A stretch of DNA of 64,000 nt from assembly GCA_008921705.1 (NCBI GenBank), contig VFFE01008422.1, positions 3,296,328 to 3,360,327 of the forward strand. Direction: 5' to 3'. A program made the position numbers and the translations under genes. The notes under the pieces are model-generated. The model saw only the letters and a list, made by a program, of their open reading frames with translations, searched no databases and had not been told where the DNA came from. Shown piece by piece: positions 1 through 13,498 of this stretch (the first letter of the stretch is position 1; each line of letters opens with the position of its first letter). Origin of the DNA: Burhinus oedicnemus. Taxonomy: Eukaryota; Chordata; Aves; Charadriiformes; Burhinidae.

Positions 1-3000
1 AGAAAGGGATCAATAGTTGGAGGCTGGACTTGGACTTCTGTTTTTTGTTTACAGTGGTGGATTAGGGGATTTACTCTGTATTACATCTAGCTTGATCCCC
101 TGGGACAAAAGGCTCCATCACACATGGCTTGGAGATAGCTAAAGGCAAAATGTCTAAGGGTTAACTGAATGATCTTGTGACAGAGAGACCTCATACAAGG
201 CCTGAGGAATCTGTTCAGTGTACAGGAAAACCACTCTGAGAAAAGAAACTGTTAAGTGGAGAAGTTAGGGCAAGTGCTTCAAAACTGCTTTGAACCAAGT
301 CACTAGTGCAGGTGCAGCCTGAAGGGAGCAAATTTTCCCTTACTTGCTTTAATTGCTATCACAGGGTAAAAGGTGAAGTCTGTCTTCCATCCTCTTTTTA
401 AAGACACCTCCAAAATTAGGGCTTCCATCACTGGTAGTGGATAATTTCAAAGGATTCTGAGTTTAGGACAGATATTCTGTCCTCAGTAGTAGCTCTGTGC
501 CTTTATGATGGACCTGTTCCTTTAGGAGTACTCCTTATATGAATTTTAATGGCAGCACAATTTTCCAGACAACTGTGGACTTGGCCCTCAGACTCAGTAT
601 CTCAATTCACACCTTGTACTTATCCCAGATATCAGAATCTTTTGCAAAAGTGCCAGCTACGCTTGTATTTATCCATGCTGAGTAGTCCTGCTGGTCAGAA
701 TAAAATTAAATTGGTACGTAAATCTTTGCAGAATGACATCCTGAGGCTGGAAGGACCTTAAACAGATTGTTTCTTAGGATATGTTTGCCTGGTCCTTTAC
801 AAGCAAAACCAGGTTGATCCTGCTGGTGCTCCCTGCCAATGTGATCTTGGTGTGCTCCCACTTGAGCCAACCAGACCCCATAATCACAGCTAGCTCAGAA
901 ATGAAGCCCACGCAATAAATCTGGCTGCAAGGCAAGATGAAGTAACACAGATTTGTTGCAAGGTGATGGTAGCTCCCAATCCTGGTTGACCTCAGTGTGA
1001 ACAGAGCAAGTTTAAAACTATTTTCAAGCAGTGGCATAGATAAACCCTTTGGCATACAAAGATAATATTAGTCCCAAAACACTTTAATAGGAACTATTTG
1101 GTGATAACTATTTATAGCATCATAGGCTTGCCTTTAAAATTTTGTGTTAGTTCTAATTTCTTACATAATTTCCTACAAAGTCCATTTTTCCACGTTAATC
1201 TGTAGGAAATGTCTGCTTCCAAAATGTATATTCTGCTCTATGACCTTTGCATCCTGACATGCAAATGCTGACTAACTTAATTTTTACAAAGGTAGTGTAG
1301 TCAGTGAAGCAATATATAGAAACTGTTAGGCATGTAAGTTTTTGCAGGACATGACATTTACATTAGGATCTATTCTTTCCGTTCCTTTACTCTCTCTTAC
1401 CACCTATTTTGCATTACTTGGTGTTCATGTTCCTTTACACCGTACTTCACAAAACACCCTGTTTGAAGCTAGACCTTAGATTACAGAGAGAATTCAGAAA
1501 GATGCATCATTAATATTGTAAGTGTAATCATTATAAATGCATGCCTTATTATAAATACATGCTCCTGCATTTTCCTTGCCCCTTTAGTATCCATTTCACA
1601 TTTGTTTTTCTGACATCTGTGCCTTTGTGAGAGTTCAGTTTTAATTGATACATAGTATTTACTAGCAAGAATCATAAAAAAAAATTGTATTATTATCCAG
1701 GTATCAGAATATACAGCTCAGAGATCGCACAGACAGTAAAATTAAACAAAATTAATTAAGCTATAATACAGTTTCCTGCACTATGGTAATCAGTGCTGTT
1801 ACAGTCTTAAGAATACCCATGTGCTCTTGAATTGGAAAATTAAACATTAATGCAGGACTAACATGCTCATGAACTAAATGTTACCTTCATGCAGATTTTT
1901 AGGTTCTGATAGCTAAACCAGTGAAATATGCTTGCAATTTATTTGTCATCTTCTTAAACTACAATTATAAAAGGTTTTATTACATTTCAAAAATATTAAA
2001 ACTGTGCTAGAATTGAGTTATTGTGCTCTGAAGTCCTGTGACCACTAGCTGGCAATGTTATACAGCTCTTCCTGTTGCCGATTCATTGCATAATATATCA
2101 TGGTTTGACTCAAGACATTTAATTTTAAAAATAGAAAAAGAAATTGGATTTCAGTGGGGCTGGGCACTTCTGAATATTTCACTGCTAAGGCTCCAGTGTA
2201 GATTAGCAAGAAAATAGGAAGGACAGTGGACATAAATAGTTTCTGAAGTAATAAGCTTTGCTTGTAGGATTTCTTTTGTTTCTCCAGTTCTATGTGTTTA
2301 GTTTTAACTTTGATTTTAAATGCCTTTTACTTACCTCAAACCATTCAGTGTGTTAAAAATGAAGCTTGTATAATAATTTCATCTGCCAATAGCCTGGACT
2401 GTACTAGCAAGTCTTCGAAACTCCACTGCAAGTGTCCTTCATGGCACTTATTTCAAGTATCTTTTCCTCACCTTCAAACGTCCCTTCCTGCCTATCCACT
2501 ATAGTTTGTTTCCTATGGCATCATTTCATGTCTTCTTCGACATCTAATCAAGATCTTGGCAAACAATGGGAGTTACTCCAAAGTTCAGGGCAATGAGGAT
2601 GGGTACCAATGGCAGCACAAGCTGACTGCATTTCTTTCCTCATACACCAGGTACTCCAACTGCCATTATTCACTATATTATTTTATTGCTACCAGGTCTT
2701 TTACTTGCAAGTAGGTGGAGACTCATGCTTGTATGAAAGTCAGTGGTCAGAGTCTATCATTTCTTAATACGAAGAAAAATCTAAGAGACTGAAACACTGA
2801 GACAAATGAGTTTAAAAAATTTCTTGCAGTATTTTGTACTGTAACGTCATATGTTTTATCCTGGAAAAGACTGGTGTGGGGAACAAAAAGGTGAGCTAAA
2901 ACCTTGTTTTTAATTCTAAAGGGATTCTGGAGAAGAAATCATGCCCATGACTGAAAATGTTTTGTCTACAGCTATTACATGAAGTGCTTTAAGGTTCTTA

Positions 3001-4436
3001 TATCTGTAAGATTTTTGGAAACAGGTTGTTTCCGATTTGTTCCCTTAGCAAATAGGCTTATGTAAGCTCAATTACCAGTGTTCACTTTTCTTTCTCTAGT
3101 CAATGTTTTCATTTGGTCCCTTCAGAAATAAGCAGAAGAACAAGGCCCTGGTGGAGAGAAAACTGTTACAAGGAAAAGAAGAAAATGTGACTGCAATTCA
3201 TTTAGGAGGCAAATATAGTGAGGTGGGATATTTTGAAGTCAGTTTCAGTGTGGAATAGGCTCAGCACAGAGAGCTGACTGCTGCCTGTTGTGGTCCAAGG
3301 TGGTGGCCGAGGACCGTGTAAATACGGTGGGAAATCTGGGCCGCAGTGACTGAAGTGAGCCACTAAACGGCTCCTCTACACATGAAGAATCCCCTGCTTC
3401 GAGAAAATGTCTATCTTTAGAGGGAATGGATATGTCAGCAGCACAACTGTAGCTTAGATGTAGCATGCTTTTATCTAAAAATAAAATGTTGCTTCCAGCC
3501 AGCTGTTTGCCTAGTGGAGTTTGCTATGATTGGGATGCCAGCAAAAAGGTGGAGTTTTTGGTATGTAATTACCTACTTCTATTATCTCTTAGGTTTTCGT
3601 ACTATTGATACATGCCAGATAGTTTTTAATATGAAAGTTCTTTTGATCATGTACTCTGCTTTGTTGTTCTTTTATCTTTTATCTGAAACGTGCTTTCTGT
3701 CTTGGGAGAAACTGTTCACTTTAGGAAGGTTAATGTTTACTTTAGGAAACTGTTTAATCACTAGATGTCTTTCTGTGCTCGATAAATTTTCAGATGGTGC
3801 TCACTGGTAAACAAAGGGAGCAAGCTGGAGCTTAAGTTGTGTGAAAACTACCCTTGCTTTCCTCAATAAGCATTTGTTAAGGAGGGGTGCTTTTTAGTGC
3901 AGTGATAGAAAAACTTGCTTACTAATGAAGCGTAATTCTATTTATAATAGTAAAAATGGGCTTAATTTATCATAATTACAAAGATTTTTCAGACATGCAG
4001 ATACCTGAGGGAAAAATCCTCGCCATTTCTCAGATGCTGGGTTTTGTTTTATATTTTTTCTGAGTGTGTCTAAGAAGATCTATACTAATTATTTCAAACT
4101 GTAGCAATACTTAAAATTGAGATGCACCCTCCAGTTTTTTTGAAGTTAAAAAAAGTCTGTTGTCATGGCATAGATCACAAACAAATCAAGCCTAAACAAC
4201 ACCTTGTTAAATTACACTCTTAAAGGGGTGCACTAGGCAAAAACTGGTATTACAGGCTAGAGGAGTTTTATATCACCAGAAAATGGCAAATTTATTCATC
4301 CTTTGATACCTATATTCTAACACATGCCTTCTAACTGGGTTTTCTTCAGATCACTGCAGCTGCAAAGAAAATAACTAACTGTAGATTAGTATGTTGCATT
4401 TCTATTTTGACTCCTCTACCACCTGGAAATCAGGAA
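1..4436. other. AT-rich unique non-coding DNA, no gene seen
   Basis: No supported gene, RNA gene or recognisable repeat lies here. The open frames are short (all under 100 codons), have no recognisable domain and look like chance. A small patch at about 3290-3400 is richer in CpG than its surroundings and contains an inverted repeat ACCGT/ACGGT (3313-3317 and 3324-3328). The stretch ends where CR1 copy A begins. It could be intergenic or intronic. Confidence 0.6.
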
Positions 4437-6271
4437 AAAAAGGAGAGTTTATGACCTTTGGAAGAAGGGGCAAGAAACTCAGAAGGACTACAAGTATGTT
4501 GTGACTTTATGCAGGGAGAAAATTAGACGGGCCAAAGCCCAACTAGAGCTTAATTTGGCTACTGCTGTAAAAGACAATAGAAAATGTTTGTATAATTACT
4601 TAAGCAACAAAAGGAAGGTTAAGGAAAATCTCTGTCCTTTATTGGATAAGGGGGAAAACACAGTGACAAAGGCTGAGAAAAAGGCTGAGGTACTTAATGC
4701 CTTCTTTGCCTCAGACTTTAATAGTAAGGCCAGTTGTTCTCTGGCTACCCAGCTCCCTGAGCTGGAAGACCAGGATGAGGAGTAGAATGAAGCATCCATA
4801 ATCAAAGGGAAAATTGTTAGTGAGCTACTATACCACTTTGGTGCACACAAGTCTATGGGCCAGATGGGATTCAGCCAGGGTATTGAGTGAGCTGGTGGAA
4901 GTGCTCACCAAAGCACTTTCAATCATTTATCAGCAGTCCTGGCTGAGTGGGGAGGTCCCAGTTGACTGGAGGTTAGTAAATGTGATCCTCATCTACAAGA
5001 AGGGCTGGAAGGATGATCTGGGGGATTACAGGCCTGTCAGTCTGACCTTGGTGCCTGGGAAGGTTATGGAGCAGATCATCTTGAGTGCTGTCACATGGCA
5101 CGTACAGAACAAGCAGGTGATCAGGCCCAGTTAACATGGGTTTATGAAAAGCAGGTCCTGCTTGACTAACCTGATCTTCTATGACAAGGTGACCCACTTA
5201 ATGGATGAGTTAAACCTGCAGATGTTGTTCACCTGAACTTTAGTAAAGCCTTTGACATAGTTTCCCACAGCATTCTCCTGCAGAATCTGGCTGCTTACGG
5301 CTTGGATGGGCATAGTCTTCGCTGGGTACAAAACTGGCTGGATGGCTGGGCCCAAAGAGTTGTGCTGAGTGGAGTTAAATCCAGTTGGTGGCTGGTCACA
5401 AATGGTGTTCCCCAGGGCTCAGTATTGGGGCCAGTTCTGTTTAATATCTTTATCAATGACCTGGACAAGGGGATCGAGTGCACCCTCAATAAGTTTGCAG
5501 TCAACAGCAAGATGGGTGGGAATGCTGATCTGCTGGAGGGTAAGAAGGCTTTACAGAGGCCGAGGCCAACTGAATGAGGTTCAACAAGCCTAAGTGTCAG
5601 GTCCTGTACTTGGGTCACAACAACACCATGCAATGTGACAGGCTTGGGGAAGAGTGGCTGGAAAGCTGGAGGGTGGAGAAGAACCTGGGGGTGTTGGTTA
5701 ACAGCTGACTGAATGTAAGTGAGCAGTATGCCCAGGTGGCCAAGGTGGCCAATAGCATCCTGGCTTTGATCAGAAAGAGTGTGGCCAGCAAGACCAGGGA
5801 AGTGATCGTCCCCCTGTACATGACACTGGTGAGCCACGCCTTGAATACTGTGTTCAGTTTTGGGCCCCTCACTGCAAGAGAGACATTGAGATGCTGGAGT
5901 GTGTCCAAACAGGAGCAATGAAGCTGGTGAGGGGTCTAGAGCACAAGTCTTATGAGTAGCAGCTGAGGGAACTGGCGTTGTTTAGCCTGGAGAAAAGGAG
6001 GCTGAGGGGAGACCCTATCACTGTCTACAACTACCTAAAAGAAGGTTGTACTGAGCTGGGTGTCAGTCTCTTCTCCCAAGTAACAAGTGATAGGACAAGA
6101 GGAAATGGCCTCAGGTTGCTCCAGGGGAGGTTTAGGATGGACATTAGGAAAAAATCCTTCACTGAAAGGGTTGTCAAGCACTGGAACAGGATTCCCAGGG
6201 AAGTGGTTGAATCACCATCGCTGGAAGTATTTAAAAGACATGTAGATGTGGCACTTAGGGTCATGGTTTAG
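4437..6271 (+). pseudogene. CR1 ORF2 remnant (reverse transcriptase), copy A
   Basis: Decayed ORF2 of CR1. In a live element ORF2 encodes an endonuclease plus reverse transcriptase that copies its own RNA at a nicked chromosomal site. Readable blocks are 4501-4785, 4814-5134, 5302-5577, 5736-5921 and 5978-6271, and they fall in different frames, so there are several frameshifts. Stops have replaced expected Gln codons at 4783-4785 (TAG) and 5132-5134 (TAA). The RT motif [14 protein letters not shown] is well kept at about 5404-5445. The motif A aspartate is Asn (AAC, 5236-5238), and the FADD box reads FAVN (5494-5505), so all three metal-binding aspartates are lost. A short internal deletion lies near 5555, between the RT and C-terminal parts. 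It cannot encode a working enzyme. Confidence 0.93.
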
Positions 6272-6357
6272 TCGTGGTTTTGGCAGTGTTAGGTTAATGG
6301 TTGGACTCGATGATCTTATGGGTCTTTTCTAAACTAAATGATTCTATGATTCTATGA
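4437..6357 (+). mobile_element. CR1 LINE copy A, 5'-truncated, 3' end intact
   Basis: This is a non-LTR retrotransposon of the CR1 family, truncated at its 5' side inside ORF2, so ORF1 and the endonuclease are absent. It starts in the linker before the reverse transcriptase and runs through the RT and C-terminal region to the 3' UTR. It ends in the CR1 signature, two overlapping ATTCTATGA-type units at 6341-6357. The 5' truncation and the lack of a poly(A) tail are normal for CR1. At about 1.9 kb it covers a bit less than half of a full element (about 4.5 kb, family knowledge). Close agreement with the family pattern over the whole length suggests moderate age. Confidence 0.95.
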
Positions 6358-8079
6358 TGTCCCTAAGGCAGGGCCTTCCATGAAATGATGACAAAGGAGG
6401 TAATCAAGACAGAAGTTATTAAAAAAATTTGTTCTGATGGGTTGCTGAAAGAATGAAGTGTTTGCCAGAGGTAGTTTAGCAAAGAAAACATGCTTAGTTT
6501 TGGCAAAGATCTGAGCCAATAGGCACAAATAAATAGGTGGAATTATGGTGATAGAATGTTGATTGCTATTACATTTATTTGTAATAAATTTCTATTACTG
6601 TTTTGACACCAACTGTACTGCTCCACTCCTCTGTGGATGTCCATCAAGATTTCTTAAAAAAAAGTATGGAACTGTGGCAATAGGGATCTTTTTAATTTGT
6701 CCAAGAATCTGTGGAGAATTGTTTATGCAAAAATTATGAAAATTGCAGAGAGAAGATGTCATCTATAGCTGCCATTCTCAAAAAGACCCACACTATAAGT
6801 CTGGTTCTATTTCCACAGTATGTTTGGATTCAGTCAGCTTTCTTTATTAACTGGGTTTACTATTGTTATTGTTCTGGTCATTGTAAGGATTGTCTTGGGA
6901 GGGCCAGCGAATGGTAGCATAATAAAAAAATGCAGTAAATATCTGTGTATACCTCTAACCCTTTTTGTCTTGCCTACTGCAACAAGAATTTAAACAGATG
7001 CAAAAATTATGTTGAATGCTAGCTTGCTGGATTTTAATATGTTGTGCAGCAATATAACTTGATGGAAGACTCTTTTCTAACAGGAATAATGCCATTTACA
7101 CATTTGCTTTATTGAGATACAGACCTCAACAGTGGGCAGAGGTTATGGAAGCAAACTGTTTTAAACATACAAAATGATGCTGTGGTTGTAATTTCTGTGA
7201 AATTTGTTCAGACGGTCTTGTGATTTCCATACTCTGCTTGACTGCACCTGATCACTTTCAGAGTAGATTTTAATAACATAAAATCTTATTTAGACATTTT
7301 CCTTTGCATCTCCTCTGCAGTTAAGCTGTTTGTTGTACCTGGTATAGAGATAAGATTTTTCTTCTTGTTCTTTCTGTTTTGAATGTGAAAAAGTGAGAAT
7401 TGCAAAATGTAATTTTCTTGGCTTGAGGCAGAAAACTTACCAGCTAATAAATTACTGCAATTTTTTAATGATGTCTTCAGATATGATTACCTAGTTTCTA
7501 TTTTATTTATTTTTGATCTGTTCATCATCTCAAATTACATAATATTCCTGTCATTCTTGTGCATTTCTAAGGAGTGTTTTGTTTCTCACTTAAAGCTAAG
7601 AACTCTGCAATATGACAGTTTTTTCATTACTCTATACAATGCGTCAGATTATCTTGTAAAGGTCAAGAGTCATATTATGTTAATGATAGAGGTGTTTTGA
7701 GAATACCTGATTCATTCTTTTCTTAATAAGATTATTTCCACAAAAACCAAGTCTCCAAAGTACTGGCCCTATTTTTAATATTTTTTTGCTTATTATCTTT
7801 TCACTATTACCTGTGAGACTTGAAAATGAACATGTTATTACATAATTAGAGTATAAAACATCATTTTAATACTACCTATGAAATACAGTTCATCCTGATT
7901 CTGTATCAGATTAGTATTGACTCCTTGGTTGTAGTCCTATAATTATTTGAACTAAAGTATAGAGTATATCAGGGATTTGTGAGTACAAAAGCAGAAGACA
8001 GGTTGCTTTTGTATTTGACTCTAGTGCAGCTTTTCTCAGAATCTTGGATCATTTTTAACTGTCCAAAACTCAAGATAGA
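6358..8079. other. AT-rich unique DNA, nothing recognised
   Basis: No supported gene or repeat between CR1 copy A and the older CR1-like remnant. Open frames are short and look like chance; the longest, 6711-6917 (+), has no recognisable domain. Confidence 0.6.
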
Positions 8080-8375
8080 ATCTGATAAGTCTGAGAAGAT
8101 TCAGAGAAGAGTCATGAGAGTGAGTAAGTCAACCAAGAGACTCTAGGGAAGATCTGTCTTATTAAACAGAAAGGGAAGGAATTATGATTTACAGGTATCT
8201 GAGAAGGGACAGATATCTGTTAATAAATATGTGAGAAGCAGAGATTGAAATTACAAAAGAAGACCTGAAGTTTGGAAGCTGAAATTAGACAAACTTGAAG
8301 TGAAGACTTTTACCAATGCCAATAAAATACTGGAACAACATAGTAGGTGGTACAGTAGATTTTCTGTTCAGTTTG
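8080..8375 (+). mobile_element. Ancient CR1/L3-like LINE remnant (3' part of ORF2)
   Basis: A strongly diverged stretch follows the order of blocks seen in the C-terminal part of CR1/L3-type ORF2: a piece like 'GAAGATTCAGAGAAGAGTCA' near 8096, then 'ACAGGTATCTGAGAAGGGAC' near 8191, 'GGAAGCTGAAATTAGACAAA' at about 8275, and 'ACTGGAACAACATAG' near 8329. These correspond to the DNA behind RGLEHL-, YKYL-, KLKLDK- and HWN-type protein blocks. No frame stays open. It is far more decayed than the other CR1 copies and resembles the deep reptile/archosaur CR1 lineage more than the younger bird subfamilies. The boundaries are approximate and the family call is from memory of the pattern. Confidence 0.62.
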
Positions 8376-11300
8376 TTTGAGATTTAGCTTTTTGGTGCTC
8401 TTTAATTCAAGCAAGAACTTAGGTTCATGGCCTGTGCTGTGATGTAGAAGGTTGGAGCACAGCAGTACCTCTTCAGTAGTTCCTTCTGCCTTTCTACTCT
8501 AAAATTTCACATGAATAAAACCACTAGTCCACTTCTCAGAGATAAGATTTAACATATCATTATCTTCTGAACTTTTTGCTATAACACTGCCTATTTAGTG
8601 CTAAATTTTAAAGGGCTGATATTGATTGCACTTTCAAAAATACATTTCGACGTAGTGTGATACACAGAATAAAGAAAAGAGCCTATAATCTGGGCTGTGT
8701 GAGGGTAGGATGTATTTCACTAAGCTGTGTAATCTTTTTTTTGCTGTTTAATTAGAAAGTCTGTATCAGCAGATTGAGAGCATAAAGCACAAACTGTATG
8801 AACCCAGGAGAACTCATTTCATTATTAAATGCAAGGGTCAGTTTTTTTAGCACCTTTGCTATCATCACCTCTATGTTATGATGAATGAATGAGCACAGAC
8901 CTGCAGTGTGCAGGAACAAGCTTTCTTGAAACTGTGTCCACTTAGTGTGCATAGAGCAGTGGAAACACCGAGCAACAAATTTTCTTCTAGGTAACTTTTT
9001 GGCTTGACGGATGGATCGTATGTGAGAGAGTGTGGCAGCTGCTAAGCGAAGGTGTTTTCCTTCAGCAACTTCCCCAAGGGTTGAAAATTGCTGAATCCAT
9101 AAGATCCTTCACACTGATTGAAGTCTGGTCCCTGGGTTGGCTTCTGTGGCAAAGCCATCCTGTTTTACGGGCCGATATCCTTGTATAACACAAAGTCGTA
9201 ATTAATAAAACATCTGTTTATTCATAGCTTTTCTGTTGTGACAAGAAAAATTTGAAGATCTGGGCTTCCTGACAGCCCTGAGGTAAAATTCTGAAAGAGC
9301 AAAGGATGGGGAGAGGTCTCAAAGGTTTTTCACATAGGTAGGATAAAGATACAATTCTACATTGTAATGATAAGGAGCGCACAAACCCCCTTTGTCTCCT
9401 TCAGGAAATGTTGACTTTGTTGGCAAAGATTTTGAAGGTGTGGAAGAGCTTTGCTTGTTTCAGATTTATTAATTGCTTGCATCTGTATTACTGCTTAAAT
9501 TTTATTTACTGAATTTATTGAAGTGATCAGAAGTCATTTAATTTATGAGTTAAAACCATTGTTGTTACTTGTAAAACAAGTGTTTCTTTTTTTGTTTTGT
9601 GTTTTCCTTATGCTATTAGTCTGCCAAGGATTTCCTGTAATTATTTAAGGGTTATTACTTGTGGAAATCGAATTTTCAGAAGCACTCATTTTAAATTAAT
9701 AGTCTTTCTGTGGAAGTCAGTGGTGAAGACAGCATTGATTATTTGGGAGCAACTGGGGAGATATTCTGTACTTTTAATAATCCCAATTAAGTCTGTAATT
9801 GGGAAACCCTGGGACATGTGAAATTGGTGCTTACAAAATACCTGGTACTCTTCATGGTCTGTTTTTGGAAGCTGTTCTTTACTGTGCCTGGAAAAATGCA
9901 GGCATGCATTCACAGTTGAAATTGAATGCAAAAGGTCACATCTATTTGCCTAATTACTTACTTAAGTGTAAATTTTGTGCAAACACTGTTTTATTGAACA
10001 CTTAAGCTCTCAGAGTCATTAACTCAAGTGAAAGTATGAATATTTTAGGATTCTTGTCTGTCACTGTACGTCTTTAACTGTTCCAAATGAAAGTTTCATA
10101 TAGTTTTTTCTAGTGAAAGAGATGTACTAAAAGGAGAGCAAGGTGGAGTTCATCTTGAAATGAAATAATAAATAGCTTTGTACGTATTGATGCATTTTGG
10201 TATTATAGCTATGAATAGTAATTCTCTGATTTTGCATTGTGAAAGTAGTAATTGTTTTGCTTTTGATCTTGTCTTAGATATTTTTGGTAGTTAGAGGGAA
10301 AATTAATTATCTATAATCCACTATTTTTTGACATTTTTATAGGAAGATAGCTTTAAAAACTGCAGCAGTCACTGCATTCATCCCTCATAAGTTTTCAGTG
10401 AAATCAGGGATGAATATGGTCACTGTGATATAAAACTTTAATGCAAAATGCAGAGAATAGCATGCCCCTTTGTCCCTAGTAATTTTCTCTTTTAGATAAG
10501 GAAAAATAGCCTTTTCTTCCTTGCAGTGAAGAAAGATTTTCTGTTGAACTGCACATTTAGAAATTATGATCAATAATCTACAGGGTAGATTTTCTGGTAG
10601 TACAGTTATGACATTTGTGAGAGATTATTGTCAACCTTTAGGATCACAGAAGCTGCAAAATAGCTCTTTTTGCCTACATTAAAGCCTGCTTTGTTCAACC
10701 TGAGCATCATCAAAGATTAGGAAAACCAATTATTTATTCCTTGAGCGTTTCTTCTCAACCTGGGATCTTTGAAAGAACACAAGGCAAGTTGGCTGAGAAG
10801 ACAATAAAATGGAAGTAAATTTCCTCATGTTTCTAAAAATAAAAACTAAATTTATCATAATTATTATTTTGGAGGAGTATATTTTCATAAAATCATAAAA
10901 TAACTAGCCACTAAAATGCATATAAAACATTTTATCTAACTTTTCCAAATTATGATTTTTTTATAAACTGTTCTTTGTATAATATTAACTTGACTGCACA
11001 ATGATACAAAGCAGAGAAAATCATTCTTGTTTCCTGCATGTAGTGGAGGAAATGGTAATTTGACAGTAAGAATGACATTGCTCTTTTTGAGATTTTTCCA
11101 GGTCCAAATGCACTGTCTTCCAAAGTGACCAATGAACCATACCTAGTGATTTGCAAGAGTATCAACTGTAGTTCTTTATCATCTGTTTTATTCTTGAACA
11201 AGAGAGAATACACCTGGGAATAAATTCCACACCAAACTATCAATCTTCACATTCTTTCCCAGACTGCAGAGTCTTTTGTATTGATTATTTTGTGTCTGAT

Positions 11301-13498
11301 TTCTCCAGGAATAAGCTTTTACTGTAGCTCTGAGAAACATCAAAACTGGTGTGTTTTCCTATTCTGTTTTGAGTGAATTTGATGGTATTTTTCTTTTTCT
11401 GAGAACACATACAAATCTAGAGGGAGATTTTCTTATTTGTTCAGAGGATGAGAATTCTGGCTTCATAACAATTTATGCCCAAAGTGAATTTTGATTAGTG
11501 TGCTCTTTCTGGCAGGCCATGACTTTGGAAACGAGTTGGAGCTGGTTTAAGAAGTGATTAAGAAAAAACTTGCATTTTGAGCTTGATGTACCTACTCCCT
11601 CTGGAGCAATTGGGAGACTGGGAGAACAAATGTTTTCTTCACTGACTGCAAGCGGCCAACTTCCCCAGCTGCATCCCAACTTTGCCCTCCAGGGACACAG
11701 TGGCAGCCAGACTGCCTTTCCAAAACAGGGAGGCCATAACTGTTTAGCTCTCTGGAGAGATCTGCTCCAAGAAGCTATTGACTTTGTCTGAGGGCAGAGC
11801 CTGCTCTATTATCTGTAACATGGATGAATTCTTTCCATGAATTCCGGTTCTGGCAGTTAAGGAAGAGTTTAAGGAAAGCAGTCAGCATTTTTCTGTCATC
11901 ATAAAGAAAAATAGGAGACTAGCCTTAATACTTAACACCCCTATTAGTTACTAGTTAGAAAAACTGAGTGGTTTCTAATTGGTGTTTTAACTTTAATCAT
12001 AAGGAAATACACAGTTTTAAAATGAATTTTTTTTCCTCAGGAATTTTCTTAGCCATATTGTTGTAGCATACTTCCCTTTATGTGGAAATACCATTGGTTC
12101 TTATGGGTCTTACATCACCTTTGTGGAAGACTTTCAACTTAATATCCTGGAACTGGGTTTTGATGAGATCGCAACAATTAAGCAGTCAAGAATGAAATAT
12201 TTTTTTCTTACCTCAGTCTCTTTTCTTTTTGTGGCCAGAATCCTCCATCGGATATGAAAACTGATGTCTCTTAGCTGAAATAACTTTTCTAGAAACTACC
12301 TTGAAACATCTGTCTTAGAAGATACCGGAACCTGAAAAGTTAAATGCAAGAATTTGAATCTGATCCTGAGGAGGAAAAAATTAGGGAACATTTTCAATGC
12401 ACTAACTTTTTCTGTGTGCTTTCTGGCAAAAATATTTGTGAACTGGAATTCACAGTCTTACTGGAATGTACCAAATCACAGGGACCCCTAGTGAATGAAG
12501 AAATTTTCTGTTGCCTTTTGTGACAACATTTTTCATAGTTGGTTGAAATAATTTACTTCATTTTGGGAACATTTTGGTGTTCATATGTTGGCTTATACTT
12601 ATATTCACAGTGTAAATTCCAGTATAATCACATTTCCTCCTCATGTCTGTTTTGGGCTATTTGATACCTGCTAAAGCCCCCTCTCAGCTTTCAAATTCTA
12701 TTTTTAAAGCTTTCAGTTTTGTTCAAAGGTGGCTTTATACTTGCAAAAAGTGCTAAATTTAGAGCCTGAAGAACACTTGAGGGAATGAGCATGGACCATT
12801 TGTAAGGAAATCATCCACACTTCAGCAGTATGTGTAAGAGATATAGATAATTAACTTGTTTCTAAGGTTTTGCCCCTAATCAGGAAAAGAATTGTAGTAA
12901 TCCCTTTTTGGTTCTGCTGTTGGGCTGTGGGGGTGTAATATCACATGGATTGTTATTTCTTACCATGACTTTCCCAAATCAGCGTGAAATACCTTATATA
13001 AGTTTCTCTCTAAGTGAAAAGCTTCACATACTTATCTTTGGTAAGTGAATAGAGAGACTCATTCTCAGAGGTCTCTTCCATATTTCTTTAGCTCTCTAAG
13101 AAGCAGCAATCAGCAATACTTAAGTATGTCTGCAAGGCAACGAAGGGAGAAAAATCTCCACATTTTTGACCCTGTCTTTTAAGTGGAAAATAGAGAAGAT
13201 GAAATTGCTTTAAAGGAATCAGAGGACACCATGCTGGATTTTTCTGTCCAAGTCTCTCTTTTTCATTTGGTATTTTCACTTTATGTCAAGTCTTGCTCCC
13301 GTCATGCGTCTTGGATACCTTTGTCAGGCACAGCTTAATTGGAGTGCTAGCAGTTAGGAGTATTTTGACAAAATGCATTATTGTGGAACTGTACCAGGTG
13401 TGAGTAAACTTTCAGAAAGAAAATTCAGTCTGCCAGATGTAGTTTCATATCAAAATCACAAAAAAGAAAGAGGCAAAGATACTTACTTCATATACAGG
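8376..13498. other. AT-rich unique DNA, nothing recognised
   Basis: About 5.1 kb without a supported gene or clear repeat. Small open frames on both strands (for example 9597-9821 +, 10950-11243 -, 11570-11791 +) have no recognisable domain, no splice context I can defend and no neighbour support. Very old repeats beyond visual recognition may be present. Confidence 0.55.

Noticed and set aside
5295..5918. 207-codon open frame on the minus strand, the longest in the window
   Set aside because: It runs antisense to the RT region of CR1 copy A; it is a shadow of the repeat, with no protein family features.
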